Of a DNA stretch of 25,324 nucleotides, positions 8,459 to 16,009 are shown in pieces. The stretch is taken from assembly GCA_030064695.1 (NCBI GenBank), contig JASHYV010000137.1, positions 1 to 25,324 of the forward strand. The letters are read 5' to 3'. The notes beneath the pieces were generated by a model. That model was given only the letters and a program-made list of their open reading frames with translations, was not told the DNA's origin and ran no database searches. Position numbers and translations under genes: made by a program. This DNA comes from Thermoplasmata archaeon (GTDB lineage: Archaea > Thermoplasmatota > Thermoplasmata > UBA184). The stretch's first letter is position 1, and every line of letters begins with the position of its first letter.

Positions 8459-8498
8459 GCCGGAACGTCGTTCGACGACGTCGACCGCGCGTTCCGGC
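8459..8498. repeat. Nested inverted repeats beside cdc6 (possible origin or operator element)
   Basis: GCCGGAACG at 8459-8467 and CGTTCCGGC at 8490-8498 form a perfect 9-bp inverted repeat. Within it, CGTCGT-TCG-ACGACG (8466-8480) forms a second perfect 6-bp hairpin. The element fills the short divergent region between cdc6 and the next operon. Archaeal origins often lie next to cdc6, so an origin or autoregulatory site is possible; I do not see a clear ORB consensus. Confidence 0.4.
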
Positions 8499-8510
8499 TC
8501 GACCGAATCC

Positions 8511-8517
8511 ATTTGAA
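8511..8517 (+). promoter_or_regulatory. Putative TATA box of the ipk operon
   Basis: ATTTGAA is centred about 27 bases before the ATG at 8541, matching the geometry of a leaderless archaeal transcript. Confidence 0.45.
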
Positions 8518-8540
8518 GGGGCCCCGTCTCTCGCTCCCCG

Positions 8541-8762
8541 ATGGCGGAGGCCGCCACAGCGCACGCCGAGTCGGACGCGCACACGCCCGTGCCGATCTCG
8601 ATCGCCTGGGTGGTGCTCGCGTCGCTCATGATCGGTATCGGACTCGGGCTCGTCGCGTACTGGCAGATCACCCAGGACTGGCTGTACTTCGCCGGGATCG
8701 TGCCGGCCATCCTCGGCGGGATAATGCTCCTGAGCCCGCGCGCGGGCCTGGACCACGCGTAG
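8541..8762 (+). CDS. Small membrane protein with two helices, unknown function
   Basis: A 73-residue protein with a polar, acidic N-terminus of about 20 residues and two hydrophobic helices at roughly 20-40 (ISIAWVVLASLMIGIGLGLV) and 48-65 (LYFAGIVPAILGGIMLL), probably a helical hairpin with both ends on the same side. The ATG fits a leaderless promoter. It ends 14 bases before ipk and is probably cotranscribed with ipk-fni-elp3. No family is recognised; whether it serves isoprenoid or lipid metabolism is only suggested by position. Confidence 0.8.
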   Translation: MAEAATAHAESDAHTPVPISIAWVVLASLMIGIGLGLVAYWQITQDWLYFAGIVPAILGGIMLLSPRAGLDHA

Positions 8763-8776
8763 GGGTCCGGCCCTCG

Positions 8777-9589
8777 ATGGCGGTGCAGGGCGAGGCCCGC
8801 TCGCTCGTCGTCGTGAAGTGGGGCGGCAGCGTGATCACGCGGAAGCGGGAGGTCGAGAAGCCCCGGCCCAAGGTCCTCGCCCGCCTGGCGAGGGAGGTCG
8901 CGGCCGTTCCCGACGCCCCGGTCGTCCTCCTCCACGGTGCCGGCTCCTTCGGCCACCCGGGGGCCCGACGGTTCGGCCTCGCGATCGCGCCGACCTACGG
9001 GGCTTCGGCGACCGAGCGAGCCCGGGGGGCGGCGATCGTGGCGACCGAGGTCCGGCGTCTTCACCTCCTCGTCCTCAAAGAGCTCGTGCGAGCGGGCGCC
9101 TCTCCCGCCTCGGTCCCGATGGCGACTCACGCCCGGAACCGGGCGGGCCAGCTCGAGACGATCGACCTTAGCCCGCTCTCGGGCGCGCTCGCGGGCGGGC
9201 ACCTGCCGGTGTCGTTCGGGGACGTCGTCCCGGACTCGGCCTGGGGCAGCTCGATCCTGAGCGCCGACACGATCGCGCTCGAGCTCGCCCGTCAGCTCCC
9301 CGTGCGCCGGGTGGTCTTCGTGAGCGACGTGCCGGGGATCTGGGAGACGCCGGGGCGCGGCCGGAGCGTGGCGCCGGAAGTGACCGACGCCGTGATCGCG
9401 GCGCTCTCGCCCCGGCCCGGTGCCCCCGATGTTACCGGCGGCATCCGCGGGAAGGCGACCGCCATGCGAGCGATCGCGCGTGCCCACGCCGACGCAGTTC
9501 TTATTAGCGGACTCAAGGATGGAGAGCTTTCGCGCGCGATCCGGGGGGAATCGGTCTACGGGAGCTGGGCGCACGCGGAGCCCCGGTAA
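8777..9589 (+). CDS. ipk: Isopentenyl phosphate kinase
   Basis: Phosphorylates isopentenyl phosphate to isopentenyl diphosphate with ATP in archaeal mevalonate-type pathways. The 270 residues show the amino-acid-kinase fold: VVKWGGSVITRK near the N-terminus (Lys14 and the glycine loop that bind phosphates), then LLHGAGSFGHP with His60, the family's diagnostic substrate-phosphate histidine, SFGDVV, and VVFVSDVPGIW plus TGGIRGKA near the C-terminus. The ATG at 8777 gives the expected N-terminus. fni overlaps its 3' end, so the kinase product passes directly to the next enzyme encoded. Distinguished from glutamate or aspartate kinases by the GSFGHP histidine. Confidence 0.93.
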   Translation: MAVQGEARSLVVVKWGGSVITRKREVEKPRPKVLARLAREVAAVPDAPVVLLHGAGSFGHPGARRFGLAIAPTYGASATERARGAAIVATEVRRLHLLVLKELVRAGASPASVPMATHARNRAGQLETIDLSPLSGALAGGHLPVSFGDVVPDSAWGSSILSADTIALELARQLPVRRVVFVSDVPGIWETPGRGRSVAPEVTDAVIAALSPRPGAPDVTGGIRGKATAMRAIARAHADAVLISGLKDGELSRAIRGESVYGSWAHAEPR

Positions 9590-10664
9590 GCCGACGGACG
9601 AGGCGGGGCTCGACCTCTCCCACCGCAAGGCCGAGCACGTGAAGGTCGTGCTGGGGGAGAACGTCGAGGGGCGGTATCGCTACTGGGACGACATCCAACT
9701 GGTCCACCGCGCTCTCCCCGAGATCGACTTCGACGAGATCGACACCTCGGTCGAACTGCTGGGCCACCGCCTGAAGGCGCCGATCGTCATCACCGGGATG
9801 ACCGGCGGGTTCCCGGATGCGGCGAAGATCAACGGGAACCTTGCCCGCGCGGCATCGGAGGTCGGCGTCGCGATGGGCGTGGGGAGCGAGCGCGCCGCCG
9901 TGCTGAAGGGCCAGTACCCGGAGAGTTACGCCACGGTCGCCGACTTTCCGGTCCCGCTCAAGTTCGCGAACATCGGCGCGCCGCAGATCATTGCCCAGCA
10001 CCCGGGCGATGCGGTGGTCGGCCCGGACGAAGTGCGCGCGGCGATGCGCCTCATCCACGCCGACGTCCTCGCGGTGCACCTCAACTTCCTCCAGGAGATG
10101 GTCCAGCCCGAGGGCGACCGGAGGGCGAAGGGCTGCCTCGACCAGATCGGGCGCCTCGCCGAGCAGTTCCCGGTCCTCGTGAAGGAGACCGGCGCCGGGC
10201 TCTCCCGAACGGTCGCGGAGTCGCTCCGCTCGCGGAAGGTGAAGGCGTTCGACGTGAGCGGCACCGGGGGCACCTCCTTCGCGGCCGTCGAGTACTACCG
10301 GGCGCTCGCCCAGGGCAAGGAGCGCGAGGCCCGGGTCGGAAAGACGTTCTGGGACTGGGGGATCCCGTCGCCGATCTCGGTGCTCGAGGTAGCCCCGCTC
10401 GGCCTCCCGGTGATCGCGAGCGGTGGGGTCCGCTCGGGGCTCGACGTCGCGCGGGCGATCGCACTCGGCGCGACGGCGGCCGGGACCGCGGGCGGCGTGT
10501 TGCGAGCGGCCTCGACCGGCTACGAGGAGACGAAGCGGGAGCTCGAGATGCTCGTCCACGAACTCAAGGTGGCGATGTTCCTGGTCGGTGCCGCTTCGGT
10601 GCGCGCGCTCGGCTCCGCCCCGTACGTCCTCACCGGGGAGAGCCGCGCGTGGCTCCATCGCTGA
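9519..10664 (+). CDS. fni: Type 2 isopentenyl-diphosphate delta-isomerase (FMN-dependent)
   Basis: Interconverts IPP and DMAPP using reduced FMN. The 381-residue sequence has the family hallmarks: RKAEH at 36-40, LVHRALPEIDFDEIDTS, ITGMTGGF, VGSER, HLNFLQEMVQPEGDR, VLVKETGAG, DVSGTGGTSFAAVE, and the TIM-barrel phosphate loop IASGGVRSGLDVARAIALGA. The N-terminus is unusual. The only start codon before the conserved RK..H motif is ATG 9519, which makes a 71-base overlap with ipk and adds an Arg/Gly-rich leader of about 30 residues. The next start (GTG near 9639) would remove the motif. elp3 starts 16 bases before its stop. Confidence 0.94.
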   Translation: MESFRARSGGNRSTGAGRTRSPGKPTDEAGLDLSHRKAEHVKVVLGENVEGRYRYWDDIQLVHRALPEIDFDEIDTSVELLGHRLKAPIVITGMTGGFPDAAKINGNLARAASEVGVAMGVGSERAAVLKGQYPESYATVADFPVPLKFANIGAPQIIAQHPGDAVVGPDEVRAAMRLIHADVLAVHLNFLQEMVQPEGDRRAKGCLDQIGRLAEQFPVLVKETGAGLSRTVAESLRSRKVKAFDVSGTGGTSFAAVEYYRALAQGKEREARVGKTFWDWGIPSPISVLEVAPLGLPVIASGGVRSGLDVARAIALGATAAGTAGGVLRAASTGYEETKRELEMLVHELKVAMFLVGAASVRALGSAPYVLTGESRAWLHR

Positions 10665-12202
10665 GCGAGCCCGACCCCGCGTCGCCCGAGTCCCAGCACC
10701 GCGCGAAGCTCGCTTGGCGGCGCGCGCACCCGGGCCCGGGCCTCCCCGGGAACGCGGACTGGCTCCGGACCCTGCCTCCTGACGAGGCGCGAGCCTTCGC
10801 CGGCGCGGTCCGACGCAAGCCCTCGCGCACGCTCTCGGGGGTCGCCGTCGTCGCGGTGATGACCGCGCCGGCCCGCTGCCCGCACGGCCGGTGCACCTAC
10901 TGCCCGGGCGGGGTCGACGCCGGGAGCCCCCAGAGCTACACCGGCGAGGAGCCGTCCGCGCTGCGGGGCGCCCAATTCCAGTACGACTCCGAGGCGATCG
11001 CCCGCCATCGGATCGCGACCCTCGAGGCGATCGGCCACCCGACCTCGAAGGTCGAGGTGATCGTCATGGGGGGGACGTTCCCCGCTCGGCCCCGGTCCTA
11101 CCAGGCCGCGACGCTGAAGGGGATCTACGACGGACTCAACGGCGCGCCGTCCGGCGACCTGGCGGAAGCGCAGCGCCGCAACGAGACCGCGGCGCACCGG
11201 GTGGTCGGGCTCACGGTCGAGACCCGCCCCGATTGGTGCGACGACCGCGTGCTGCCGTTCCTCCTGGACGCCGGCGTGACGCGCGTCGAGCTCGGGGTGG
11301 AGTGCCTGACCGACGAGGTCCTGGACCGGGTCGGCCGCGCCCACGCCTCGGCGGACGTGGGCCGGGCGAGCCGGACCTCGCGCGATCGGGGCCTCAAGGT
11401 CGGGTACCACATGATGCTCGGTCTGCCCGGGATGACGCCCGACCGCGACGTGGAGGAGTTTCGGCGGCTCTGGGCCGAGTCGGAGTATCGCCCGGACTTT
11501 CTCAAGATCTATCCCACGCTGGTCCTGCCGGGGACTCCGCTCTACGACGAATGGAAGGCCGGGCGGTACGCTCCGTACGACGCGGAGACCGCCGCCCGCG
11601 TGCTCGCCCGCATCAAGGGGGAGGTCCCGCCCTGGGTTCGCATCCATCGGATCCAGCGGGACATCCCCTCCCGACTGATCGCCGCCGGCGTGCGGGCCAG
11701 CAACCTGCGTCAGCTCGCGCTGGCCCGCCTGGCGGCCGACGGCCGCTCCTGTCGCTGCCTTCGGTGTCGCGAGCCCGGGCGACGGGCCCGCCCTCCGGCG
11801 GACGCGTTCCGGCTCACCTCCACGGAGTACGCGGCGGGCCACGGCCGCGAGGTCTTCCTCGCCTTCGAGGATCCCGAGAGCGACACGCTCGTGGGCTTCC
11901 TCCGGCTCCGGTTCCCGTCCGACCCGGACGAGGGCGGGCTCGCCGACCCCGTGGTCCGGGAGCTCAAGGTGCTCGGCAGCGAGGTCGACGTGGGGCTCCC
12001 GGGGCGCAAGCCGACGGAGTACCAGCACCGCGGCTTCGGGAGCGCGCTGCTGGAGGAGGCCGAGACTCGGGCCCGGTTGGACGGCTTCTCCCGGATATAC
12101 GTCCGCAGCGCCGTCGGCACCCGGGAGTACTACCGCGCCCGCGGCTACGTCGCGGCCGGCCCGCATCTCGCGAAGCCGATTTTCGCCTCCAGCAACGCCT
12201 GA
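10649..12202 (+). CDS. elp3: Elp3 family tRNA uridine-34 modification enzyme
   Basis: Archaeal Elp3 starts formation of carboxymethyl-type modifications at the tRNA wobble uridine, using acetyl-CoA and S-adenosylmethionine. The 517 residues contain a radical-SAM domain with the [4Fe-4S] cysteines 77, 82 and 85 in CPHGRCTYCPGG, then VIVMGGTFPA, GLTVETRPDWC, VELGVE and VGYHMMLGLPGM. A zinc-binding cysteine cluster (CRCLRCREPG) follows, and then a C-terminal GNAT acetyltransferase domain with YQHRGFGSALLEEAE and REYYRARGY. The GTG start at 10649 overlaps the end of fni by 16 bases, indicating coupled translation. mat, which makes the SAM cofactor, follows under its own promoter. Confidence 0.94.
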   Translation: MAPSLSEPDPASPESQHRAKLAWRRAHPGPGLPGNADWLRTLPPDEARAFAGAVRRKPSRTLSGVAVVAVMTAPARCPHGRCTYCPGGVDAGSPQSYTGEEPSALRGAQFQYDSEAIARHRIATLEAIGHPTSKVEVIVMGGTFPARPRSYQAATLKGIYDGLNGAPSGDLAEAQRRNETAAHRVVGLTVETRPDWCDDRVLPFLLDAGVTRVELGVECLTDEVLDRVGRAHASADVGRASRTSRDRGLKVGYHMMLGLPGMTPDRDVEEFRRLWAESEYRPDFLKIYPTLVLPGTPLYDEWKAGRYAPYDAETAARVLARIKGEVPPWVRIHRIQRDIPSRLIAAGVRASNLRQLALARLAADGRSCRCLRCREPGRRARPPADAFRLTSTEYAAGHGREVFLAFEDPESDTLVGFLRLRFPSDPDEGGLADPVVRELKVLGSEVDVGLPGRKPTEYQHRGFGSALLEEAETRARLDGFSRIYVRSAVGTREYYRARGYVAAGPHLAKPIFASSNA

Positions 12203-12243
12203 CGGGAACCCCGGCCCAGCGCAGCTCCCGCGGACTTCGCAAC

Positions 12244-12251
12244 CGTTAAAC
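12244..12251 (+). promoter_or_regulatory. Putative TATA box of mat
   Basis: CGTTAAAC, an AT-rich island, would start transcription near 12274, at GTG 12275 or 9 bases before ATG 12284. Confidence 0.5.
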
Positions 12252-12283
12252 CCACCCCCGGCTCCGCCGACCGAGTGCCCGAC

Positions 12284-13480
12284 ATGGCCCGTAACCTGCA
12301 GGTCGAACCGCTCCGGACCGTCCACATCGAGGATCAGAAGGTCGAGCTCGTCGAACGGAAGGGTCTGGGCCACCCCGACTCGATCGCCGACGGGGTCTCG
12401 GAGTCGGTGAGCCGCGCGCTCTCCCGGCTCTATCTCGACGAGTTCGGGCGGATCCTGCACCACAACACCGACGAGACGCAGGTGGTCGGCGGGGCGTCGG
12501 AACCGAAGTTCGGCGGCGGCAAGGTCACGAGCCCGATCTACATGCTCCTGGTCGGGCGCGCCACGACGGAGGTCAACGGCGAGAAGCTGCCGTACCGCGA
12601 GACCGCGATCGAGGCGGCGAAGAAGTACGTGGGCTCGGTCTGCGCCCACATCGACATCGAGAAGGACGTCGAGTTCGACTGCCGCATCGGCCAGGGCTCG
12701 GTCGACCTGCGCGGGGTCTTCGAGCAGAAGTCGGTCCTGTCGAACGACACATCGTTCGGCGTCGGCTTCGCCCCGCTCTCCGATCTCGAGCGGCTCGTGC
12801 TCGAGAGCGAGAAGTTCCTGACCCTCAAGCTCAAGAAGAAACTGAAGGCGCTCGGCGAGGACGTCAAGGTCATGGGCTACCGGGCCGACAACGCGATCCG
12901 GCTCACCGTCGCCGCCGCGCTCGTCGACTCCGAGATCGCGGACCCCACCGAATACCGCAACGTCTGCGACCAGATCCGGGACCGGCTGCTCGACCAGGCG
13001 GCGAAGGTGACGGGCCGCGAGGTCCAGATCGACGTCAACACTGCGGACGACCCCGAGCTCGGGCGCTACTACCTCACGGTCACCGGCTGCTCGATGGAGG
13101 CCGGGGACGACGGGTCGGTCGGCCGCGGCAACCGGGCGAACGGGCTGATCACGCCCTGCCGCCCGATGAGCCTCGAGGCCTCGGCCGGCAAGAACCCGGT
13201 GAACCACGTGGGCAAGATCTACAACCTCCTCGGGAACCTGATCGCGAACGACATCGTGAAGGAGACCGGCGGGAACGTCAAGGAGGTCCACGTCCGGATC
13301 CTCTCCCAGATCGGCCGACCCGTCGACCAGCCCCAGGTCGCGAGCCTCCAGATCCTACCGGCGGACGGCGTCAAGCTCGCCCAGGTGAAGGGCAAGGCCG
13401 AGGCGGTGGCCCAGGGCTGGTTCGACCGCGTCGGGGACATCCCCCGGCTCCTGCTCACCGACAAGCTGACGGTCTTCTAG
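12284..13480 (+). CDS. mat: S-adenosylmethionine synthetase, archaeal type
   Basis: Makes S-adenosylmethionine from methionine and ATP. This is the archaeal MAT family (COG1812 type), only distantly related to bacterial MetK. About 398 residues, with family stretches [100 protein letters not shown] and [16 protein letters not shown] 12284 is preferred because it gives the usual MARN N-terminus; GTG 12275 adds three residues and is equally compatible with the promoter. A strong hairpin lies 20 bases after the stop. Confidence 0.95.
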   Translation: MARNLQVEPLRTVHIEDQKVELVERKGLGHPDSIADGVSESVSRALSRLYLDEFGRILHHNTDETQVVGGASEPKFGGGKVTSPIYMLLVGRATTEVNGEKLPYRETAIEAAKKYVGSVCAHIDIEKDVEFDCRIGQGSVDLRGVFEQKSVLSNDTSFGVGFAPLSDLERLVLESEKFLTLKLKKKLKALGEDVKVMGYRADNAIRLTVAAALVDSEIADPTEYRNVCDQIRDRLLDQAAKVTGREVQIDVNTADDPELGRYYLTVTGCSMEAGDDGSVGRGNRANGLITPCRPMSLEASAGKNPVNHVGKIYNLLGNLIANDIVKETGGNVKEVHVRILSQIGRPVDQPQVASLQILPADGVKLAQVKGKAEAVAQGWFDRVGDIPRLLLTDKLTVF

Positions 13481-13499
13481 GCGGGGCCGTGGCGCCGGC

Positions 13500-13520
13500 G
13501 GCCGCGCGTCGCGCGCGGCC
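13500..13520. terminator. Strong hairpin after mat (possible terminator)
   Basis: GGCCGCGCG-TCG-CGCGCGGCC is a perfect 9-bp stem with a 3-base loop, 20 bases after the mat stop and just before the TATA-like box of the next gene. No long T-tract follows, so termination is plausible but not shown. Confidence 0.45.
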
Positions 13521-13524
13521 CGCC

Positions 13525-13534
13525 TTCTAAATAG
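13525..13534 (+). promoter_or_regulatory. Putative TATA box of the zinc-ribbon membrane protein gene
   Basis: TTCTAAATAG, very AT-rich for this region, would put transcription start near 13556 and give a leader of about 38 bases. Confidence 0.5.
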
Positions 13535-13562
13535 TCGGTCCTCCCAGATACGGGGGGACGGC

Positions 13563-13577
13563 CCGCCCCTGGGGCGG
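13563..13577. repeat. GC palindrome in the leader of the zinc-ribbon protein gene
   Basis: CCGCCCC-T-GGGGCGG is a perfect 7-bp inverted repeat lying between the predicted transcription start and the ATG at 13594. It could be an operator or a leader hairpin; no family of sites is recognised. Confidence 0.35.
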
Positions 13578-13593
13578 CCCGCCGATTCCCGCC

Positions 13594-14520
13594 ATGGCCC
13601 TCACCAGCACCGAGATCGCCGCGATCGTCTTCATCGTCTTCCTGGCCGCGATCGTCGCGGGCCTGCTCCTCTACCTGCTCCGCCGCCTGCGCCACCGGCG
13701 GGACAAGCTCGTCGCCGACCTGTCCACCAAGCCCGAGCTGGCCCAGGACCGGGCGTTCAACCGGATCGCGATGGCGCGGCGGGAGGTCGAGATCGTCGCC
13801 CGGACCGGGGTCGACGTCGGCTCGGCCCGCGCCCTCATCGCCCAGGCGCAGGGCGCGTTCGACACCCGCAACTACGACCGGGCCTACGAGGTCGCCCAGT
13901 CGGCGCACGAGGCGCTCGTCGTCGCCCGGCGCTCGGGCACGATGCCCCCCACCTACGCAGCGCCGCTGCGCACGGATCCTAGCCCGAACCCCGGCCCCGG
14001 TCCGGCCGCCGCCCCAGCGTCCGCGCCGGCGGCGGGCTCGACGTTCCCCAAGATCCCGCAGAACCGCGCCGAGTCCCAGTTCCAGCTCCGCCTGCTCGAC
14101 CAGGAGCTCGACACCGCCCGCGCCGGCAAGGCGTCCGACGCCCGCCTCACCTCCGCCTCCGCGCTGCGCGACCAGGGTCGCGCAGCCTTCGACCGCGGCG
14201 ACTTCACCGAGGCGTTCCGGCTCGCGCTCAAGGGCCGTCGGGCGCTCGGCGAGGACGTCGGCGCCCTCGCGCCGACCGCGGCGACCCGGGCGGCGCCCCA
14301 CCCGTCCGACGGGGACGGTGCCATCGACGATCCGGCCGTGGCCGCCGAGCGGATGCAGACGGCGGAGCGGTGCCCGGACTGCGGCTATCCCGCGCTTCCG
14401 AACGACCAGTTCTGCCGGGGCTGCGGGCGCCCCCGGGTGGCGGCCACCTGTCCCGCGTGCGGCGCGGCCCGGAACCCGGGCGACACCTTCTGCGGCCGGT
14501 GCGGCCAGGCGTTCAGCTAG
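13594..14520 (+). CDS. Membrane-anchored helical-repeat protein with double zinc ribbon
   Basis: A 308-residue protein with one N-terminal transmembrane helix (about 8-29), an RRLRHRR positive flank placing the rest in the cytoplasm, and two TPR-like helical segments (about 50-108 and 150-215) separated by a Pro/Ala-rich linker. The segments have related patterns: AQGAFDTRNYDRAYEVAQSA against GRAAFDRGDFTEAFRLALKG. Two zinc ribbons end the protein, CPDCGYP...FCRGCG and CPACGAA...FCGRCG, each with two CxxC pairs. Double zinc ribbons usually mediate protein or nucleic-acid contacts; I cannot assign a specific role. The stop shares the palindrome CTAG with the stop of convergent nreA. Confidence 0.85.
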   Translation: MALTSTEIAAIVFIVFLAAIVAGLLLYLLRRLRHRRDKLVADLSTKPELAQDRAFNRIAMARREVEIVARTGVDVGSARALIAQAQGAFDTRNYDRAYEVAQSAHEALVVARRSGTMPPTYAAPLRTDPSPNPGPGPAAAPASAPAAGSTFPKIPQNRAESQFQLRLLDQELDTARAGKASDARLTSASALRDQGRAAFDRGDFTEAFRLALKGRRALGEDVGALAPTAATRAAPHPSDGDGAIDDPAVAAERMQTAERCPDCGYPALPNDQFCRGCGRPRVAATCPACGAARNPGDTFCGRCGQAFS

Positions 14521-15844
14521 CGGCGGCGGGCACGCCGTTCCTCGGCAGCCAGTCGTCGAGCCGACGCTGGGTGCGCGCGTCGTGCAGCACGGCGCTCGAC
14601 CGGAGCCATCGCTCGAGCGGGATCGCGAAGGCGCTCCGGATCCGGGCCGCGAGATCGCCCAGGGTCGCGAACCGCTCCGGGGTCCGCCGGAGGGCCGCCC
14701 GAACGTGCTCCCGGACATTCCAAACGCCGAGCGGGAGAATCTCCCCGGGATGCACCTCGCGGAGCACCACGACCCCGGCCTGGCGCTGCCCGGACAGGAG
14801 GGCCTCGCTGGTCGCGAGGCGGGCCGCGTAGTAGCAGCCCCCGATCGACGCGTAGGTGGTGCGGCCCTGGTGGCCCTCGTGGTCGCCGATCATCACGATC
14901 TCGCCGGGGTTGGGATTCCAGAGGGTGTTCGGATACCAGGCCTCGATCGACTCATAGCGGTAGGCGCCCGGCAGCAGGACGATCAACCAGCGGTTGTCGA
15001 GCGCCGTATAGGAGTAGGCGAGGATCTCCGAGAGCTCGGGAAGGAGCCGCACCCGCTCCAGGTTCGCCTTCGAGAGCAGATCGTCGACCGCGGTGATGCT
15101 CCAGCGCGTGGGCACGAGCCGTCGCCGACCCCGGCGTCCGAGGGTGCCGACGCTGAAGGCCCGCTGGATGCGGCTCACCCGGACCCCGCGCGCGTACAAT
15201 TCTCCCACCGCGACCCGGGCGTTGGCGTCGGTGTCGGAGGTCAAGCGGTCCAGATGCGGATCGACCCGCCGCACCTCGAGCGTCATCCGCTCGATCGGCG
15301 CCGTGGGGCCGAACGGAGGGGTGGCGTCGGAGAGCGCGAGGTGGCCCCGCGGGGGCCGGCGGAACGTCGCCTCGCTCTCGACCGACCCGGCCGCGATGCC
15401 GAGCAGCTGCAGGTCTTGGAGCAGCGGGATGGGCCGCTCCGCGTCCGTCACCCGGAGCCGCTGCGTGCCCCGTACGAGCCCGGTCCGGAACCCCACCACC
15501 TCCGCGACGGATCGGCCCACCCAGTCCTCCGGAGTGTCGTAGAGCTCCGTGGAGCCGTGCTCGGGGCTCAGCAGCGGACCGACCGAGACGCTCGGCCACC
15601 CGAAGCGGCCCACGAAGACGCCGGGCGGAGAGGATCCGTCGAGGGTGGTCCCTCCCACCATCGGCAGCGTGCGCTCGAAGGCGCGGTACTTGAGCAGGAT
15701 GGGGCAGATCGGCTTGCCGCAGAGCAGTTGGGCGGAGCGGCAGCGCAGGCACATCGTCGGGTCCTCCTTGAGGCCCGGGATGCTCCAGGAGAGTGCGTCC
15801 ACCGGGGCGAGGCCCGGGATGGGGGGATCGGACGGCCCGCGCAC
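14517..15844 (-). CDS. nreA: DNA repair protein NreA with PCNA-interaction tail
   Basis: NreA is an archaeal DNA-damage-response protein that binds PCNA. The sequence has an N-terminal cysteine cluster (CLRCRSAQLLCGKPICP) typical of Nre proteins, the long Nre_N/Nre_C core (FVGRFGWPSVSVGP, RWLIVLLPGAYRYES, REVHPGEILPLGVWNVRE), and a C-terminal QRRLDDWL that fits a PIP box (QxxLxxWL). The frame is open to GTG 15859, but that codon lies only about 12 bases from the TATA-like palindrome at 15867-15876. GTG 15844 lies about 27 bases from it and fits a leaderless start, giving 442 residues. Both are possible. The gene converges on the zinc-ribbon protein gene and diverges from the KaiC-like gene. 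Confidence 0.9.
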
Positions 15845-15866
15845 GACGGGAGCCAGCACTCGGACC

Positions 15867-15876
15867 GAGTATACTC
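15867..15876 (-). promoter_or_regulatory. Putative TATA box of nreA
   Basis: GAGTATACTC is a perfect 10-base palindrome containing TATA. Centred about 27 bases before GTG 15844, it argues that translation begins there and not at GTG 15859. Confidence 0.5.
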
Positions 15877-15977
15877 ATCGGGGGAGGTGGTGAAACGGGC
15901 GGCCCGAGACGGCACGTCCGAACGGCATTCCGGCCCACCGGTCCGGCACATTTCCCGACGTGCGGGCGAGGGAAACA

Positions 15978-15985
15978 TCATTAAC
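15978..15985 (+). promoter_or_regulatory. Putative TATA box of the KaiC-like ATPase gene
   Basis: CATTAACC centred about 28 bases before ATG 16010, the spacing of a leaderless transcript. The 15845-16009 interval therefore holds two divergent promoters and little else. Confidence 0.5.
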
Positions 15986-16009
15986 CGCCCCGGTGGCTAC
16001 ACACCCGGG

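Noticed and set aside
9498..9508. TTCTTATTAGC inside ipk as a promoter for fni
   Set aside because: It is only about 15 bases before ATG 9519, so transcription would begin downstream of the only usable start codon.
10520..13291. A 923-codon open frame antisense to fni, elp3 and mat
   Set aside because: It lies opposite three clearly real genes, has low-complexity Arg/Ala/Pro/Gly-rich content without domains, and is the expected by-product of very high GC at third codon positions.
14318..16009. Plus-strand open frame extending the KaiC-like ATPase upstream
   Set aside because: The extension is antisense to nreA and has no domains; the TATA-like box at 15978-15985 supports ATG 16010.
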